Source: Methylobacterium sp. UNC378MF (GTDB lineage Bacteria; Pseudomonadota; Alphaproteobacteria; Rhizobiales; Beijerinckiaceae). From it: a stretch of 64,000 bases of DNA. Positions 41,505 to 51,850 of this stretch are shown one piece after another. Each line of letters starts with the position of its first letter. Within the stretch, counting starts at the first letter, position 1. A model generated the notes under the pieces. It had not been told where the DNA came from and searched no databases. It saw only the letters and a program-made list of their open reading frames with translations. Location: the NCBI RefSeq assembly GCF_900103195.1, contig NZ_FMWU01000006.1, forward strand, positions 186,001-250,000, in the 5' to 3' direction. The position numbers were made by a program, and so were the translations under genes.

Positions 41505-44500
41505 ATGACTGACGCGAGCCCCGAGACCAAGCCCGTCGGACCCGGCGATCAGGTGATCCTGGTCGACGGCTCGTCCTTCATCTTCCGGGCCTATTTCCAG
41601 TCGATCAACCAGGATCAGAAGTACAATTCCCGGCCGTCGGACGGCCTGCCCACCGGCGCCGTGCGGCTGTTCTGCACCAAGATCGCCCAGTTCCTGCAGG
41701 AGGGCGCGGCCGGCACGATGCCGACCCATCTCGGCATCGTCTTCGACAAGTCCGAGGGCTCGTTCCGCAAGGAGATGTTCCCGGACTACAAGGGGCACCG
41801 CCCCGACGCCCCCGACGACCTCAAGCGCCAGATGCCGCTGATGCGCGACGCCGTGCGCGCCTTCGGCCTGCACGCCGTGGAACTGGAGCGCTACGAGGCC
41901 GACGATCTCATCGCCACCTACACCCGCCAGGCCGAGGCGCGGGGCGCGGGCGTGATCATCGTCTCCTCCGACAAGGACCTGATGCAGCTCGTCGGGCCGC
42001 AGGTGCGGTTCTACGATTTCGAATCCGGCGCCAAGGGCAAGGCCGGCTACCGGCCCGAGCGCAACCTCGATGTCGACGCCATCGTCGCCAAGTGGGAGGG
42101 CCTGCAGCCGAACCAGATCGGCGACGCCCTCGCGCTGATCGGCGACACGTCCGACAACGTGCCGGGCGTGCCGGGCATCGGCCTGAAGACCGCGGCGGCG
42201 CTGATCAAGGAGTTCGGCAGCCTCGACGCGCTGCTGGAGCGGGCAGGCGAGATCAAGCAGCCCAAGCGCCGCGAGACCCTGCTGGCCAATGTCGACCAGG
42301 CCAAGCTGTCGCGAAAGCTCGTGGCGCTGATGGAGGACGTGCCGGTCCCGGTCGCCCTCGACGAACTCGGCGTGCCCAAGCCCGACCCGGAAAAGCTCGT
42401 CGGCTTCCTGAAGGCGATGGAGTTCAACACGCTGACCCGCCGCATCGCCCAGATGCTGCACGTCGACCCGGAAGCGGTGAAGCCCGATCCGCGGCTCCTG
42501 CCCGGCGCCCGGCCGCACGGCTACGCCAACGGCGCGGGGGGCAGCGAGGCCGTGCCGTTCTTCGGCGATTCCGTGCCGCCGGATCCCGAGACCGCGGCGG
42601 CCGGGGCCGAACGCCCACCCGGCGCCGCGCCCCCGGAGGGCGGCGAGATCGACCCCTTCGCCGATCTCGACCTGCCGGACGCGCCGGCCAAGCCCCGGGC
42701 GCCCGTCGAGGCGACCCCCGGCAACGTGGTCGCGGCCCGCGCCGCGGAGGCGGTCGCGCCCTTCGACACCGCCGCCTACGAGACGGTCGCGTCCCTGGAG
42801 CAGCTCGACGCCTGGATCGCCGAGGCCGAAGAGGCCGGGGTGATCGCGGTCGACACCGAGACCGATGCGCTTGACGCCCACAAGGCCGGCCTCGTCGGCG
42901 TCTCGCTGGCAGTGGCCACCGGCCGGGCCTGTTACATCCCGCTGGCCCACGTGCAGGCCGCCAAGGTGCAGGCCGACGCCACCGACCTGTTCGGCGAGGG
43001 CGCCGCGCCCTCCGACGTGGCCGAGCCGGTGCCGGGTCAGATCCCCCTGAAGGAGGCCATCGCCCGGCTGAAGCCGCTCCTGGAGCATCCGGGCGTCCTC
43101 AAGGTCGGCCAGAACCTGAAATACGATTGGGTCGTGCTCGCCCGCTACGGCATCGAGATCGCGCCGTTCGACGACACGATGCTGATCTCCTACGTGCTCG
43201 ACGCCGGCAAGGGCGGGCACGGCATGGACGAGCTGGCCCGCCGGCATCTCGGCCACCAGCCGATCACCTTCTCGGACGTGGCCGGCACCGGCCGCAACAA
43301 GGTCAGCTTCGACCGGGTCGCCATCGACAAGGCGACCGCCTATGCGGCCGAGGACGCGGACGTCACCTTGCGCCTGTGGCGGATGATGAAGCCGCGTCTC
43401 GTGGCCGAGCACCGGGTCGCCGTCTACGAAACCCTGGAGCGGCCGCTCCTGCCGGTGATCGCCCGGATGGAGCAGCGCGGCATCCGGGTCGACCGCGAGA
43501 TGCTGAGCCGGCTCTCGGGCGATTTCTCGCAGATCCTCGTCCGCCTGGAGGAGGAGATCCAGGCGGATGCCGGGGAGAAGTTTTCCGTCGGCTCGCCGAA
43601 GCAGATCGGCGACATCCTCTTCGGGAAAATGGGCCTGCCGGGCGCCAAGAAGACACCCTCCGGCCAGTGGGCGACACCGGCTACGCTTCTCGAGGAACTC
43701 GCCCAGGCCGGGCACGAGCTCCCGAAAAAGATCCTGGAGTGGCGGCAGCTCTCGAAGCTGAAATCCACCTACACGGATTCGCTTCAGACCCATGCCGACC
43801 GCGAGACCGCGCGGGTCCATACCTCGTTCTCGCTGGCGGCCACCACCACGGGGCGGCTGTCCTCCTCCGAGCCGAACCTGCAGAACATCCCGATCCGCAC
43901 CGAGGAGGGGCGGCGCATCCGCCGCGCCTTCGTGGCCGCGCCCGGCAACCGGCTGATCTCGGCGGATTACTCGCAGATCGAGCTGCGGCTGCTCGCCCAC
44001 ATGGCCGACATCCCGGAACTCCGGAAGGCGTTCGAGGACGGGATCGACATCCACGCGGCGACCGCCTCGGCGATGTTCGGCGTGCCGCTCAAGGACATGA
44101 CGCCCGACCTGCGGCGCCGGGCCAAGACCATCAATTTCGGCATCATCTACGGCATCTCGGCCTTCGGGCTCGCCGACCGGCTCGGCATCGGCCGCGAGGA
44201 GGCTTCGGCGTTCATCAAGCAGTATTTCGAGCAGTTCCCGGGGATCCGCGACTACATCGACACGACCAAGCGAAGCTGCCGCGACAAGGGCTACGTGACC
44301 ACCCTGTTCGGCCGGGTCTGCCACTACCCGCAGATCCGCTCCAACAACCCGTCCGAGCGCGCCAGCGTCGAGCGGCAGGCGATCAACGCGCCGATCCAGG
44401 GCTCGGCCGCCGACATCATCCGCCGGGCCATGACCCGGATGGAGACGGCGCTCGCGGCGAAGAAGCTCGGCGCCCGCATGCTGCTGCAGGTCCACGACGA

Positions 44501-44651
44501 ACTGGTGTTCGAGGCGTCGGAGGACGAGGTGGAGGCGGCGATTCCGATCATCCGCGGCGTGATGGAGGAGGCGCCGGCGCCGGCGCTGACGCTGAAGGTG
44601 CCGCTGGTGGTAGAGGCCAATGCCGCGGGGAATTGGCAGGAGGCGCATTGA
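41505..44651 (+). CDS. polA: DNA polymerase I
   Basis: Protein of 1048 residues, longer than E. coli Pol I (928). The N-terminal 5' nuclease (residues 1-310) has FDKSEGSFRKEMFPDYKGHR, YEADDLIATY and SSDKDLMQL; an Ala/Pro/Gly-rich linker follows (about 340-420). The 3'-5' exonuclease domain keeps its metal ligands (AVDTETDALD, GQNLKYDW), so proofreading should be active. The polymerase domain has the palm motifs SADYSQIELRLLAHM and QVHDELVFE and the fingers RRRAKTINFGIIYG. It fills gaps in repair and replaces RNA primers. It lies 213 bases after the UdgX gene; that gap shows only weak reading frames. Confidence 0.97.
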   Translation: MTDASPETKPVGPGDQVILVDGSSFIFRAYFQSINQDQKYNSRPSDGLPTGAVRLFCTKIAQFLQEGAAGTMPTHLGIVFDKSEGSFRKEMFPDYKGHRPDAPDDLKRQMPLMRDAVRAFGLHAVELERYEADDLIATYTRQAEARGAGVIIVSSDKDLMQLVGPQVRFYDFESGAKGKAGYRPERNLDVDAIVAKWEGLQPNQIGDALALIGDTSDNVPGVPGIGLKTAAALIKEFGSLDALLERAGEIKQPKRRETLLANVDQAKLSRKLVALMEDVPVPVALDELGVPKPDPEKLVGFLKAMEFNTLTRRIAQMLHVDPEAVKPDPRLLPGARPHGYANGAGGSEAVPFFGDSVPPDPETAAAGAERPPGAAPPEGGEIDPFADLDLPDAPAKPRAPVEATPGNVVAARAAEAVAPFDTAAYETVASLEQLDAWIAEAEEAGVIAVDTETDALDAHKAGLVGVSLAVATGRACYIPLAHVQAAKVQADATDLFGEGAAPSDVAEPVPGQIPLKEAIARLKPLLEHPGVLKVGQNLKYDWVVLARYGIEIAPFDDTMLISYVLDAGKGGHGMDELARRHLGHQPITFSDVAGTGRNKVSFDRVAIDKATAYAAEDADVTLRLWRMMKPRLVAEHRVAVYETLERPLLPVIARMEQRGIRVDREMLSRLSGDFSQILVRLEEEIQADAGEKFSVGSPKQIGDILFGKMGLPGAKKTPSGQWATPATLLEELAQAGHELPKKILEWRQLSKLKSTYTDSLQTHADRETARVHTSFSLAATTTGRLSSSEPNLQNIPIRTEEGRRIRRAFVAAPGNRLISADYSQIELRLLAHMADIPELRKAFEDGIDIHAATASAMFGVPLKDMTPDLRRRAKTINFGIIYGISAFGLADRLGIGREEASAFIKQYFEQFPGIRDYIDTTKRSCRDKGYVTTLFGRVCHYPQIRSNNPSERASVERQAINAPIQGSAADIIRRAMTRMETALAAKKLGARMLLQVHDELVFEASEDEVEAAIPIIRGVMEEAPAPALTLKVPLVVEANAAGNWQEAH

Positions 44652-44707
44652 GGGGCGGTTGCAACGGACATCCTGCCGCACAGAACATACGCCGATCCAA
44701 TCCATCC

Positions 44708-44751
44708 CCCTCATCCTGAGGTGCGGCGAAGCCGCCTCGAAGGAGCCCTCC
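44708..44751. repeat. Intergenic repeat (TCATCCTGAGGTGC...CCTCGAAGGA type)
   Basis: The string CCTCATCCTGAGGTGC, then GCGAAGCC and GCCTCGAAGGAG, is of a kind I recognise from many intergenic regions in Methylobacterium and Bradyrhizobium. It sits between the polA stop and a broken kinase gene, in a gap with no intact ORF. Confidence 0.45.
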
Positions 44752-44785
44752 AGCGGGCCGCATGATTCCGGGAGGTCTCCTTGCG

Positions 44786-45083
44786 TTCGAACCGTTCTTC
44801 ACCATGAAGCCGCTGGGGCAGGGCACCGGTCTCGGCCTGTCGATGATCTACGGCTTCGCGCCGCGATCGGGCGGCCCGGTGCGGATCCGTTCGGAACTCG
44901 GCAAGGGCACAACGGTCTGCCTCTACCTGCCCCGCCATCGCGGCGCGCGTGGACGAGGAGGCGCATGCCGTCCCCGGCGCGCCGCCGCGGGCCGGCCCGG
45001 GCGAAACCGTGCTGGTGGTCGACGACGAGCCGACGGTGCGCATGCTGGTCACCGAGGTCCGGAGGCGCGCATCCGCGAGATGA
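44786..45083 (+). pseudogene. Remnant of a hybrid histidine kinase
   Basis: Two kinase pieces in different frames. The first reads [20 protein letters not shown] then [10 protein letters not shown] and [13 protein letters not shown], the F and G boxes and end of an HATPase domain. One base of frame shift later, [20 protein letters not shown] is the start of a receiver domain, which then stops after about ten codons, before its phospho-acceptor Asp. The whole N-terminal sensor and dimerisation part is missing. It is thus a truncated, frameshifted fossil between polA and the quinone reductase gene. Confidence 0.75.
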
Positions 45084-45152
45084 TCGGGATGGCTTGACCG
45101 CACGGCCGGTTAGGGCCTCATCGGCTGAGAAACGCCGGAGAGGAGGAACGCC

Positions 45153-46124
45153 ATGCGGGCGCTGCTGTGCACGAGGCTCGACGGGCCGGAACATCTGGAA
45201 ATCGTGGAGCGCCCCGATCCGGTTCCGGGTCCCGGTCAGGCCCTGGTGCGGATGCGGCTCGCGGCCCTGAACTTCTTCGATACGCTGATCGTCGCCGGGC
45301 GCTACCAGGTGAAGCCGCCGCTGCCATTCTCGCCCGGCGGCGAGGGCGTCGGCGTGGTCGAGGCGTTGGGGGAGGGGGCCTCGGGCGTGGCGGTGGGCGA
45401 CCGGGTGATCGTCCATGCCGGGCACGGCTGCTGCGCCGAATTGATCGCCCTCGACGCCGCCCGGCTCACGCCGGTGCCGGACGGGGTCCCGGACGAGCAG
45501 GCGGCGGGCCTGACCATTACCTACGGAACCTCGCTCCACGCCCTCGCGAACCGCGCGCGCCTGCAGCCCGGCGAGTGGCTGGCGGTGCTCGGCGCCTCCG
45601 GGGGCGTCGGGCTCGCCGCGGTCGAGCTCGGGCGTCTGATGGGAGCCCGGGTGATCGCCTGCGCCTCCTCGGAGGAGAAACTCGCCGTCGCCCGCGCCCA
45701 CGGGGCCGAGGCGGGGCTGGTCTACGATCCCGCGACGCTCAAGGACGAGCTGCGCCGGATCTCGGGCGGCGCAATCGACGTGGTCTACGATGCGGTCGGC
45801 GACGCCTACGCGGAGCCGGCCCTGCGGGCGCTCGGCTGGCGCGGGCGCTTCCTCGTCATCGGCTTCGCCGCCGGCGCCATCCCGCGGCTGCCGCTGAACC
45901 TGATGCTCCTGAAGGAACTCGACGTGCAGGGCGTCCATTGGGGCGCCTTCCTGGACCGGGAGCCGGAGGCGCACCGGGCCGACCAGCGCCGGCTCCTCGG
46001 CTGGGTGGCCGAGGGCAAGCTCACCGCGCAGGTGCACGGCGTCCACCCGCTGGCGGAATTCCCGGAGGCCTTCGGCCTCCTCACCCGCCGTGCGGCGATG
46101 GGGAAAGTTCTCCTTCGGCCCTGA
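45153..46124 (+). CDS. NADPH:quinone oxidoreductase family protein
   Basis: Medium-chain dehydrogenase of 323 residues without structural zinc. The N-terminal GroES-like domain has the family pattern RMRLAALNFFDTLIVAGRYQ and PFSPGGEGVGVVEALG; the NADPH Rossmann motif is VLGASGGVGLAAVELG, followed by VIACASSEEKLAVARAHGAE. C-terminal parts (GFAAGAIPRLPLNLMLLKEL) are those of the zeta-crystallin-like quinone oxidoreductases. It probably reduces quinones or alpha,beta-unsaturated carbonyls in the cytoplasm. A GGAGAGGAGG stretch lies 7-16 bases before the ATG. It stands alone after the kinase remnant. Confidence 0.9.
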   Translation: MRALLCTRLDGPEHLEIVERPDPVPGPGQALVRMRLAALNFFDTLIVAGRYQVKPPLPFSPGGEGVGVVEALGEGASGVAVGDRVIVHAGHGCCAELIALDAARLTPVPDGVPDEQAAGLTITYGTSLHALANRARLQPGEWLAVLGASGGVGLAAVELGRLMGARVIACASSEEKLAVARAHGAEAGLVYDPATLKDELRRISGGAIDVVYDAVGDAYAEPALRALGWRGRFLVIGFAAGAIPRLPLNLMLLKELDVQGVHWGAFLDREPEAHRADQRRLLGWVAEGKLTAQVHGVHPLAEFPEAFGLLTRRAAMGKVLLRP

Positions 46125-46310
46125 TCGCGAGCGCAAATCCGCGTTTCACCGGATCGGCGGAGGGCTGTCGCGCGTCGACGCGGGAGGGCGAGTCATGCGC
46201 AGGGCGATGATCTGCGGCGCAAGGTCGTTCTGAAGAAAATCAGGCGGGAGTCCCCGCCTTTCCTCCCGATGTGCCATGATGCGGCGTTGTCGCCATTCAT
46301 GGTATTCGCG

Positions 46311-47993
46311 ATGAAATTAGATAAAAGCGTAGCGCTGAGACTGATATTACCATCTCTGATTGGCTTTGTGCTGTTTCTGATGGGTTCGGCCGTCGGACTC
46401 ATGCAGATTCAGGCGACCAATGCGGCTGCCGTGGAGACTCGCGACATCTGGCTGCGCAAGAGTGACAGCCTCAACGCGATCCAATTCCTGGTGCTCCGCT
46501 ACCACACGACGACGATCCGCAAGGTGGTTGCCGTCGATGCCGGCGAGAACAGGGATCTCGATGCCGAGTTCGTCGAGATGGGTGTGACCATCCCGGAGGC
46601 TTTCCGGCACTACCGGAGCCTCGCGGCGACGCCCCGGGAGGGGGCGTTGTGGGAGGCGTTCGAGAGTCGTTGGCAGGATTATCGCTCTGCGCGCGAGGCG
46701 ATCGTCGACGCCCTCAAGCGTGGCGACAGAAATGCGGCCCGCGACGCGATCGCGCCGGCGCGGCCGCCGCTGGTGGCGACCTTCGAGGCCTTGGCGGATC
46801 TGGCGAAGGTGGATGCCGAGGGCACGAACGCTTCGGTGCAGCGCGCCGAGGCGGCGTTCCGGACGGCTTGGTCCGTCACCATCGCGCTGTCGGTCATCGG
46901 ATCGATCCTGACCGGCGCGGCGGTCTGGTGGGTCTGGCGCCGGCTCGCCTGCCCGATCCGGTCCCTGGCCGACATCATGGGCCGGCTCGCCGCCAACGAC
47001 CTCGACGTGGCGGTCAGCGGCTCTGAGCGCCGGGACGAGATCGGGGTCATGGCGGCCTCCGTCCAGGTCTTCAAGGATGGCCTGATCCGGGCGCGTACGC
47101 TCGAGGCGGAAGCCGCGCAGGCCCGCGCCGCAGCAGAGGCGCAACGCCGGAGCGGCATGCACGCGATCGCCGACGCCTTCGAGGGCACGGTCGGCGGGAT
47201 CATCGGCACGGTCTCGGCCGCCGCCGCCGTGCTGCAGGACACGGCTTCGGACATGAACGAGGCGGCCTCCGCCACCGCCGACCGCTCCAGCCGGGTGGCG
47301 AGCGCGGCCGAACTGGCCGCCGCAAACGTCAACGTCGCGGCGGCGGCGGCCGAGGAACTCGGCGTGTCCGTTCAGGAAATCGGCCGCCAGGTCTCAAGTT
47401 CGACCGCGCTCACCCAGTCGGCGGTTGCGGACGCGCAGGCCACCGCTGACTTGGTTCAGGATCTCAACGGGGCGGCTATCCAGATCGGTCATGTCGTGAC
47501 TCTGATCTCGTCCATTGCCGAGCAGACGAACCTCCTGGCGCTGAACGCGACGATCGAGGCGGCCCGGGCCGGGGCGGCGGGCCGCGGCTTCGCCGTCGTG
47601 GCGGCGGAGGTGAAGGAGCTGGCCGGTCAGACCGCGCGCGCAACCGACGAGATCGGCGGCCACGTCGCGCGGATCCAGGCTTCCACCGGCGACGCCGTCT
47701 CCGCGATGGCCCGCATCGGCGATCGGGTCCAGGAACTCAGCGCGGTGGCGACCCGGATCGCCGCCGCGGTCGAGCAGCAGGGCGCCGCGACGCAGGAGAT
47801 CGTCCGCAACGTCTCCCAGGCCGCGCAGGGGGCGGGTGACGTCACCAGCACCATCACGGGCGTCGCCGAGGCGGCGAAGGGGACCGGAACGGCGGCGGAT
47901 CAGGTTCTTTCGGCCGCCTCGGAACTGTCGCTCCGGTCCGGGACGCTCAGAGACGAGGTGGCACGCTTCCTCGCGACGGTGCGCGCGGCCTGA
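46311..47993 (+). CDS. Methyl-accepting chemotaxis protein
   Basis: Membrane chemoreceptor of 560 residues. A first membrane segment ([21 protein letters not shown]) is followed by a helical periplasmic domain of the four-helix-bundle type, a second segment ([21 protein letters not shown]), a HAMP domain and the signalling bundle, with tip region [20 protein letters not shown] then [22 protein letters not shown], the CheA/CheW contact. There is no C-terminal receptor-methyltransferase tether pentapeptide; the end is [12 protein letters not shown]. The ATG giving MKLDKSVAL is chosen; upstream ATGs give a polar lead. The A/T-rich start codon region differs from the GC-rich neighbourhood. The ligand is unknown. 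Confidence 0.93.
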   Translation: MKLDKSVALRLILPSLIGFVLFLMGSAVGLMQIQATNAAAVETRDIWLRKSDSLNAIQFLVLRYHTTTIRKVVAVDAGENRDLDAEFVEMGVTIPEAFRHYRSLAATPREGALWEAFESRWQDYRSAREAIVDALKRGDRNAARDAIAPARPPLVATFEALADLAKVDAEGTNASVQRAEAAFRTAWSVTIALSVIGSILTGAAVWWVWRRLACPIRSLADIMGRLAANDLDVAVSGSERRDEIGVMAASVQVFKDGLIRARTLEAEAAQARAAAEAQRRSGMHAIADAFEGTVGGIIGTVSAAAAVLQDTASDMNEAASATADRSSRVASAAELAAANVNVAAAAAEELGVSVQEIGRQVSSSTALTQSAVADAQATADLVQDLNGAAIQIGHVVTLISSIAEQTNLLALNATIEAARAGAAGRGFAVVAAEVKELAGQTARATDEIGGHVARIQASTGDAVSAMARIGDRVQELSAVATRIAAAVEQQGAATQEIVRNVSQAAQGAGDVTSTITGVAEAAKGTGTAADQVLSAASELSLRSGTLRDEVARFLATVRAA

Positions 47994-48041
47994 GCGCGGG
48001 GCCGGTGCGGACGCACGATCCCGCGCGCCCGCCGCGGCGCC

Positions 48042-49055
48042 TCAGAGGAGCCCGCGCGCCTTCGCCAAGCCGACCAGGTCCGCCTGCGGGCGGGCGCCGA
48101 TATGCTGGATCACCTCGGCGGCCGCGAGCGTGCCGAGGCGTGCGCTGGTGACATTGTCGAGCCCGCGGGCATGGCCGGCCAGGAAGCCGGCCGCGAACAG
48201 GTCTCCGGCGCCGGTCGTGTCGACCACCGTCTGAACCGGGCTCGCCTCGACGGCGCGAACCTCGCCGCCCTGCACCACCAGAGCCCCCTCGGCTGAGCGC
48301 GTGACGAGGCCGAGCAGGTGCCGGCCGCGGAGGTTGCGTTCGGCGCGCAGAGCCGCCACCGCGGCTTCGGGATCGTCGGTCTCGTAGAGGCTCTGCAGTT
48401 CGCCGATATTGGCGAACAGGATGTCGATGCTGCCGTCCCGCAGGAGGCCGAGGAACTCCTCGCGGTAGCGGCCGACGCAGAACGCGTCCGAGAGTGTCAG
48501 CGCGACGGCGTTGCCGGCTTGGTGGGCGATCTGAGCCGCCTTGCGGAACGCGTCCTTGGCGGCCGGCGGATCCCAGAGGTAACCCTCGAGATAGACGACG
48601 CGGGCCGCGGTCACGAGCGCCTTGTCGACATCGTCGGGCGTGAGCCCCTGGCAGGCGCCGAGATAGGTGCTCATCGTGCGCTCGCCATCCGGCGTCACCA
48701 GCACGAAGCATCGTGCGGTGGCCGGTCCCTCGGCGGCGGCCGGGACGGTGAAGCCGACGCCGGTCGCCTTGAGATCGTGGCTGAACAGCCCGCCGAGTTC
48801 GTCGTTCCGGACCTTGCCGACGAAGCCTGTCTTCGCCCCGAGCAGCGCCGCACCGACCGCCGTGTTGGCACCCGAGCCGCCCGACACGATCGTGGCCGGC
48901 CCCATGGCCTGGAACAGCGCCTCGGCCCGCGGCTCGTCGATGAGCTGCATCGCGCCCTTGGCGACGCCCTGCGCCGACAGGAAGGCATCGTCCGTACGGG
49001 CGATCACGTCGACGATCGCGTTGCCGAGCACGAGGAGATCGAGGGGTGCAGTCAT
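48042..49055 (-). CDS. Adenosine kinase (PfkB family carbohydrate/nucleoside kinase)
   Basis: Kinase of 337 residues starting MTAPLDLLVLGNAIVDVIAR. PfkB-family features are GGSGANTAVGAALLGAKTGFVGKV near residue 55 (substrate glycines) and DTTGAGDLFAAGFLAGHA near residue 285 with the catalytic Asp and anion-hole glycines. The overall sequence is of the alphaproteobacterial type annotated as adenosine kinase, which salvages adenosine to AMP and removes the by-product of methylation cycles. Sugar kinase activity is possible, as the family is mixed. The gene converges with the chemotaxis receptor, leaving 48 bases. Confidence 0.85.
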   Translation of the reverse strand: MTAPLDLLVLGNAIVDVIARTDDAFLSAQGVAKGAMQLIDEPRAEALFQAMGPATIVSGGSGANTAVGAALLGAKTGFVGKVRNDELGGLFSHDLKATGVGFTVPAAAEGPATARCFVLVTPDGERTMSTYLGACQGLTPDDVDKALVTAARVVYLEGYLWDPPAAKDAFRKAAQIAHQAGNAVALTLSDAFCVGRYREEFLGLLRDGSIDILFANIGELQSLYETDDPEAAVAALRAERNLRGRHLLGLVTRSAEGALVVQGGEVRAVEASPVQTVVDTTGAGDLFAAGFLAGHARGLDNVTSARLGTLAAAEVIQHIGARPQADLVGLAKARGLL

Positions 49056-49239
49056 CCGGGCGTCCTGATTCGCGTTCGCGCCGCTGTGGCATCCGCCTCG
49101 GATCGGATCAAGCTCCGCCGCCGGCGGGCGGACGGTCGGCGAACAGCTCGGACACGCGCAGGCTGAAGCCGAGTGGCGTCGAACCCGGCGTCCCCTGGAT
49201 CGCGACGCGGATCTCGATCGGGCCGCCCTGCGCGGCGGC

Positions 49240-50652
49240 TCACCCCGCGATCTTCTCCAGCGCGACGTCCCGCGTCCGCGGGCCGAGGAGCCCGACGAGC
49301 GAGCCTGCGGCCAGCATCGCCGCCGAGATGAACAGGAACACGCCCGGTGTCCCGGCTTCCCGCAGGACGAAGGCGATGACGAAGCCCGTGAAGATCGCCG
49401 AGAAGCGGCTCCACGAATAGACGAAGCCGACCGCCCGGGCGCGGATGCCGGTGGGGAACAGCTCGGCCTGATAGGCGTGGAAGCTGTACGACATCACGTT
49501 GGACGCCAGCGTCAGGCCGATGCCGAGCATCACGATGAGTGTGACGTCCCGTGTCTGCGCGAAGGCCAGGCCGCAGCCGATATAGACGAGCGCGGCGGCC
49601 ACGATGACGTGCTTGCGTTCGAACCGGTCGGCGATGGCAAGCCCGATCAGCGGGCCGATCGGGGCGGCCAGCGCGATCAAAGCCGTGTAGGCGAGGCTCG
49701 ACGTCACCGTGATGCCCTGGGCCACCAGCAGGGTCGGCACCCAATTGGCGAAGCCGTAGAAGCCCACCGTCTGGAAGACGTTGAACCCCGCCATCATCAG
49801 GGCCCGACGCCGATAGGGCTGGACCCACAGATCGCGGAACGCGCCGCGCGGCTGCACGGGCTCCGGCGCGGCCGGTGCGGGAAGCGCGCCGCCATGCTCG
49901 GCCGCGATCCGCGCTTCGAGCTGCCGCAGGACCGCGTCGGCTTCCGCCAGGCGCCCGTGCTCGACGAGCCAGCGCGGACTCTCGGGCAGGCCCGCCCGCA
50001 TCCACCAGACCACGATCGCCGCCGAGGCGCCGATCAGCACCACCCAGCGCCAGCCGTCGATGCCGAAGGGGGCGGCCGGGATCAGCAGGTAGGACAGGAA
50101 CGCCACGACCGGCACGGCGGTGAAGCCGATGCCCTGGCAGAGGGCGAAGGCCCGGCCGCGGATCGCCTTCGGGACCAGCTCGGAGAGGTAGCTGCCGATC
50201 GTCACCATCTCCAGGCCAAGGCCGATGCCCGCGACGAGCCGCCAGAGGTTGAGGCCGAAGGCGTCGCTCTGGCAGGCCATCACCACGTTGGCGGCCGTGT
50301 AGGCCAGGAGCGACCACGTGAAGATCGCCCGCCGTCCGAACCGGTCGGCGAGCCAGCCGCACAGGAGGGTGCCGATGAACAGGCCGGTGAAGAGCGCGGC
50401 CACGAAGCTCGCCACGCCGCTCGCCCCGAACAGGCCGGGGGTCGTCGGCGTCAGGATCCCGGCCTTGACGAGGCCCGGCGCGACATAGCCGGTGAACAGG
50501 AGATCGTAGAGTTCGAAGAAGAAGCCGAGGCCGAGCAGCGCCACCAGGCGCCATATCGTGCGCGTGGCGGGCAGACGGTCGAGGCGCGCCAGGATGGCGC
50601 CGGCGTCGAGGGCGTCATCGACGACCCGGGCCGCTGTCGTCGTCGCCATCAT
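49240..50652 (-). CDS. MFS transporter, sugar/organic acid (MHS or NiaP-like) type
   Basis: Carrier of about 470 residues with twelve membrane spans. The signature loop after helix 2 (GWLADRFGRRAIF) and the helix 4-5 region (IGLGLEMVTIGSYLSELVPKAIRGRA) fit the sugar-porter-related MFS families, as does PESPRWLVEHGRLAEAD in the central loop. A second-half counterpart is LAIADRFERKHVI. Substrates in this branch are aromatic acids, nicotinate or sugars; I cannot say which. The start is one of two adjacent ATGs (MMATTTAA). In the 184-base gap to the adenosine kinase gene, a short minus-strand frame without a start codon is visible. Confidence 0.87.
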   Translation of the reverse strand: MMATTTAARVVDDALDAGAILARLDRLPATRTIWRLVALLGLGFFFELYDLLFTGYVAPGLVKAGILTPTTPGLFGASGVASFVAALFTGLFIGTLLCGWLADRFGRRAIFTWSLLAYTAANVVMACQSDAFGLNLWRLVAGIGLGLEMVTIGSYLSELVPKAIRGRAFALCQGIGFTAVPVVAFLSYLLIPAAPFGIDGWRWVVLIGASAAIVVWWMRAGLPESPRWLVEHGRLAEADAVLRQLEARIAAEHGGALPAPAAPEPVQPRGAFRDLWVQPYRRRALMMAGFNVFQTVGFYGFANWVPTLLVAQGITVTSSLAYTALIALAAPIGPLIGLAIADRFERKHVIVAAALVYIGCGLAFAQTRDVTLIVMLGIGLTLASNVMSYSFHAYQAELFPTGIRARAVGFVYSWSRFSAIFTGFVIAFVLREAGTPGVFLFISAAMLAAGSLVGLLGPRTRDVALEKIAG

Positions 50653-50738
50653 CCTGCGTCCTGCTGCGACGCTTCCGCGTCCTGCCGGCGCAGTGCCGCG
50701 GAAGCGGGCGCTGCGCAAGGGGCCGCGCGACGGGCCGC

Positions 50739-51668
50739 TCAAGCTCCGAAGACGGACCAGCCCATGCGCTGGGTCAGCCGCTCCAGGGCGATGCGGCCGA
50801 GATGGGAATTGCCTGCCGCGTCGAGACCGGGCGACCAGACGGCGATCGAGGCCTTGCCGGGTGCGATCGCCAGGATGCTGCCGCCGACGCCGCTCTTGCC
50901 CGGCAGGCCCACGCGATAGGCGAACTCGCCCGAGCCGTCATAGTGGCCGCAGGTCAGCATGATCGCGTTGATGCGGCGCGCGCGCTCCGCCGAGACCACC
51001 GAATGGCCGGTCGAGGGGTTGACGCCGTTATGCGCCAGGAACCGGCCGGCGCAGGCGAGCTGGCGACAGTTCATCGCGATGGCGCAGTGATGGAAGTAGA
51101 CGCCGAGCGTGTAGTCGACCGGATTGTCGATGACGCCGAAGGACTTCATGTAGTTGGCGAGCGCGGTGTTGCGGAAGCCCGTGCGCTTCTCCGAGGCCGC
51201 CACCGTCTCGTCGATGATGATGCTGGAATCCTGGGCCAGGAACTGCAGGAAGCGCAGGATCTCGCCCAGCGCCTCGCGGGGCGCGTGACCCGAGAGGATC
51301 ACGTCGGTGACCGCGATCGCGCCCGCGTTGATGAACGGGTTGCGCGGCACGCCGCGCTCCCGCTCCAGCTGAACGATGGAATTGAACGGGTTGCCCGAGG
51401 GCTCGCGGCCGACGCGCTTCCACAGGCGGTCGCCGACCATGCCGAGGGCGAGGGTGAGCGTGAACACCTTCGACACGCTCTGGATCGAGAACGGCGTCTC
51501 GCTGTCGCCCCCTGTGAAGACCTGTCCCTCGGCGTCGATCACCGCCATGCCGAACTGATTGGGATCGACCCGGGCGAGCTCGGGGATGTAGTCCGCGACC
51601 GCCCCTCGGTCGGGGCGCTGGGCCATCTCCTCGGAGATCTCCCGGATGACGAGGGCAAGGTCGGGCAC
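50739..51668 (-). CDS. glsA: Glutaminase
   Basis: Enzyme of 309 residues that hydrolyses glutamine to glutamate and ammonia. It belongs to the serine-dependent beta-lactamase-like glutaminases: the catalytic Ser64 and Lys67 are in [17 protein letters not shown], and family blocks [44 protein letters not shown] and [11 protein letters not shown] are complete. The start is GTG ([11 protein letters not shown]). In Alphaproteobacteria such enzymes take part in nitrogen recycling or acid resistance. The MFS gene follows 86 bases downstream on the same strand, perhaps co-transcribed. Confidence 0.95.
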   Translation of the reverse strand: MPDLALVIREISEEMAQRPDRGAVADYIPELARVDPNQFGMAVIDAEGQVFTGGDSETPFSIQSVSKVFTLTLALGMVGDRLWKRVGREPSGNPFNSIVQLERERGVPRNPFINAGAIAVTDVILSGHAPREALGEILRFLQFLAQDSSIIIDETVAASEKRTGFRNTALANYMKSFGVIDNPVDYTLGVYFHHCAIAMNCRQLACAGRFLAHNGVNPSTGHSVVSAERARRINAIMLTCGHYDGSGEFAYRVGLPGKSGVGGSILAIAPGKASIAVWSPGLDAAGNSHLGRIALERLTQRMGWSVFGA

Positions 51669-51850
51669 GGTCGGGCTCGGGCGTCGCGTTGCGTCGGAAC
51701 CGGGCCGGTTCGCGACGTCTCAGGCGATGCAAGGTCCGGTCCGGCCGTGGGTCATTTAGCAGCGCGGACAAGGACTGAGAACCGGAGCGGCCGTGCTGAC
51801 GCGAAGATCAGCCGGCGAGCGTCGGCCGTCGGGCGGTCACCTGATCCGCA

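Noticed and set aside
41409..44714. 1101-codon minus-strand frame opposite polA
   Set aside because: Same reason: a shadow of a strongly supported gene, with low-complexity Arg/Gly/Leu sequence and no family match.
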